Below, piece after piece: positions 63,986-64,000 of a DNA stretch of 64,000 nucleotides. Origin of the DNA: Lytechinus pictus (taxonomy: Eukaryota; Echinodermata; Echinoidea; Temnopleuroida; Toxopneustidae). The position numbers were made by a program, and so were the translations under genes. The stretch spans positions 44,889,373-44,953,372 of the forward strand of contig NC_087251.1 of assembly GCF_037042905.1 (NCBI RefSeq). The letters run 5' to 3'. How positions within the stretch are numbered: position 1 is the stretch's first letter; every line of letters begins with the position of its first letter. The notes beneath the pieces were generated by a model. That model saw only the letters and a program-made list of their open reading frames with translations, had not been told where the DNA came from and did no database searches.

Positions 63986-64000
63986 TGGTACAATGACTAC

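Overview
The window is nuclear DNA of an animal, most likely an echinoderm and probably a sea urchin. The evidence is intron-rich metazoan genes with GT/AG boundaries, a Spec3/stum-family gene (the family was first described from sea urchin), tRNA-headed SINEs ending in (ATT)n, BEL/Pao debris, and very many short inverted-repeat (MITE-like) elements. Species assignment is an inference; I could not run a search. No CRISPR array, operon, true tRNA or rRNA gene was seen.

Genes, left to right: (1) the 5' coding exon of a Spec3/stum-like membrane protein, minus strand, 1139-1796, whose later exons lie beyond the left edge; (2) a complete three-exon TRMT5 (tRNA m1G37 methyltransferase), plus strand, 8707-13177, 478 residues; (3) a complete eight-exon MNAT1/MAT1 (RING subunit of the CDK-activating kinase and TFIIH), minus strand, 33512-24723, 326 residues; (4) an EGLN/PHD2-type HIF prolyl hydroxylase with an N-terminal MYND finger, plus strand, three exons between 39088 and 58314, with the last exon(s) beyond the right edge. 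MNAT1 and EGLN are divergent, separated by about 5.6 kb of repeats.

Between the genes lies a layered transposon record. At 14.8-19.5 kb a decayed BEL/Pao retrotransposon (minus strand) has been broken by a 5'-truncated LINE ORF1 element, a Harbinger-type Myb/SANT fragment and an unrecognised transposase-like frame. Elsewhere there are at least ten families of inverted-repeat elements. Two insertions can be proved inside the window by comparing filled and empty sites: a piggyBac-like element (TTAA duplication, 12-bp termini) inside a tRNA-SINE, and a hAT-like element (8-bp TCCACACT duplication) inside another MITE. Three families with TTAAAGG ends form near-complete palindromes of about 600 bp and recur throughout, especially in the EGLN introns.

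The four genes act in unrelated processes (cilium/membrane, tRNA modification, transcription and cell cycle, oxygen sensing) and nothing suggests co-regulation. The points most worth checking are the in-frame, catalytic EGLN exon 2 flanked by mutually complementary GAT and ATC repeats, the inverted piggyBac-like pair bracketing MNAT1 exons 5-8, a duplicated EGLN exon-3 splice site inside a MITE, and the repeated one-way oligo(T)-oligo(G) junctions.
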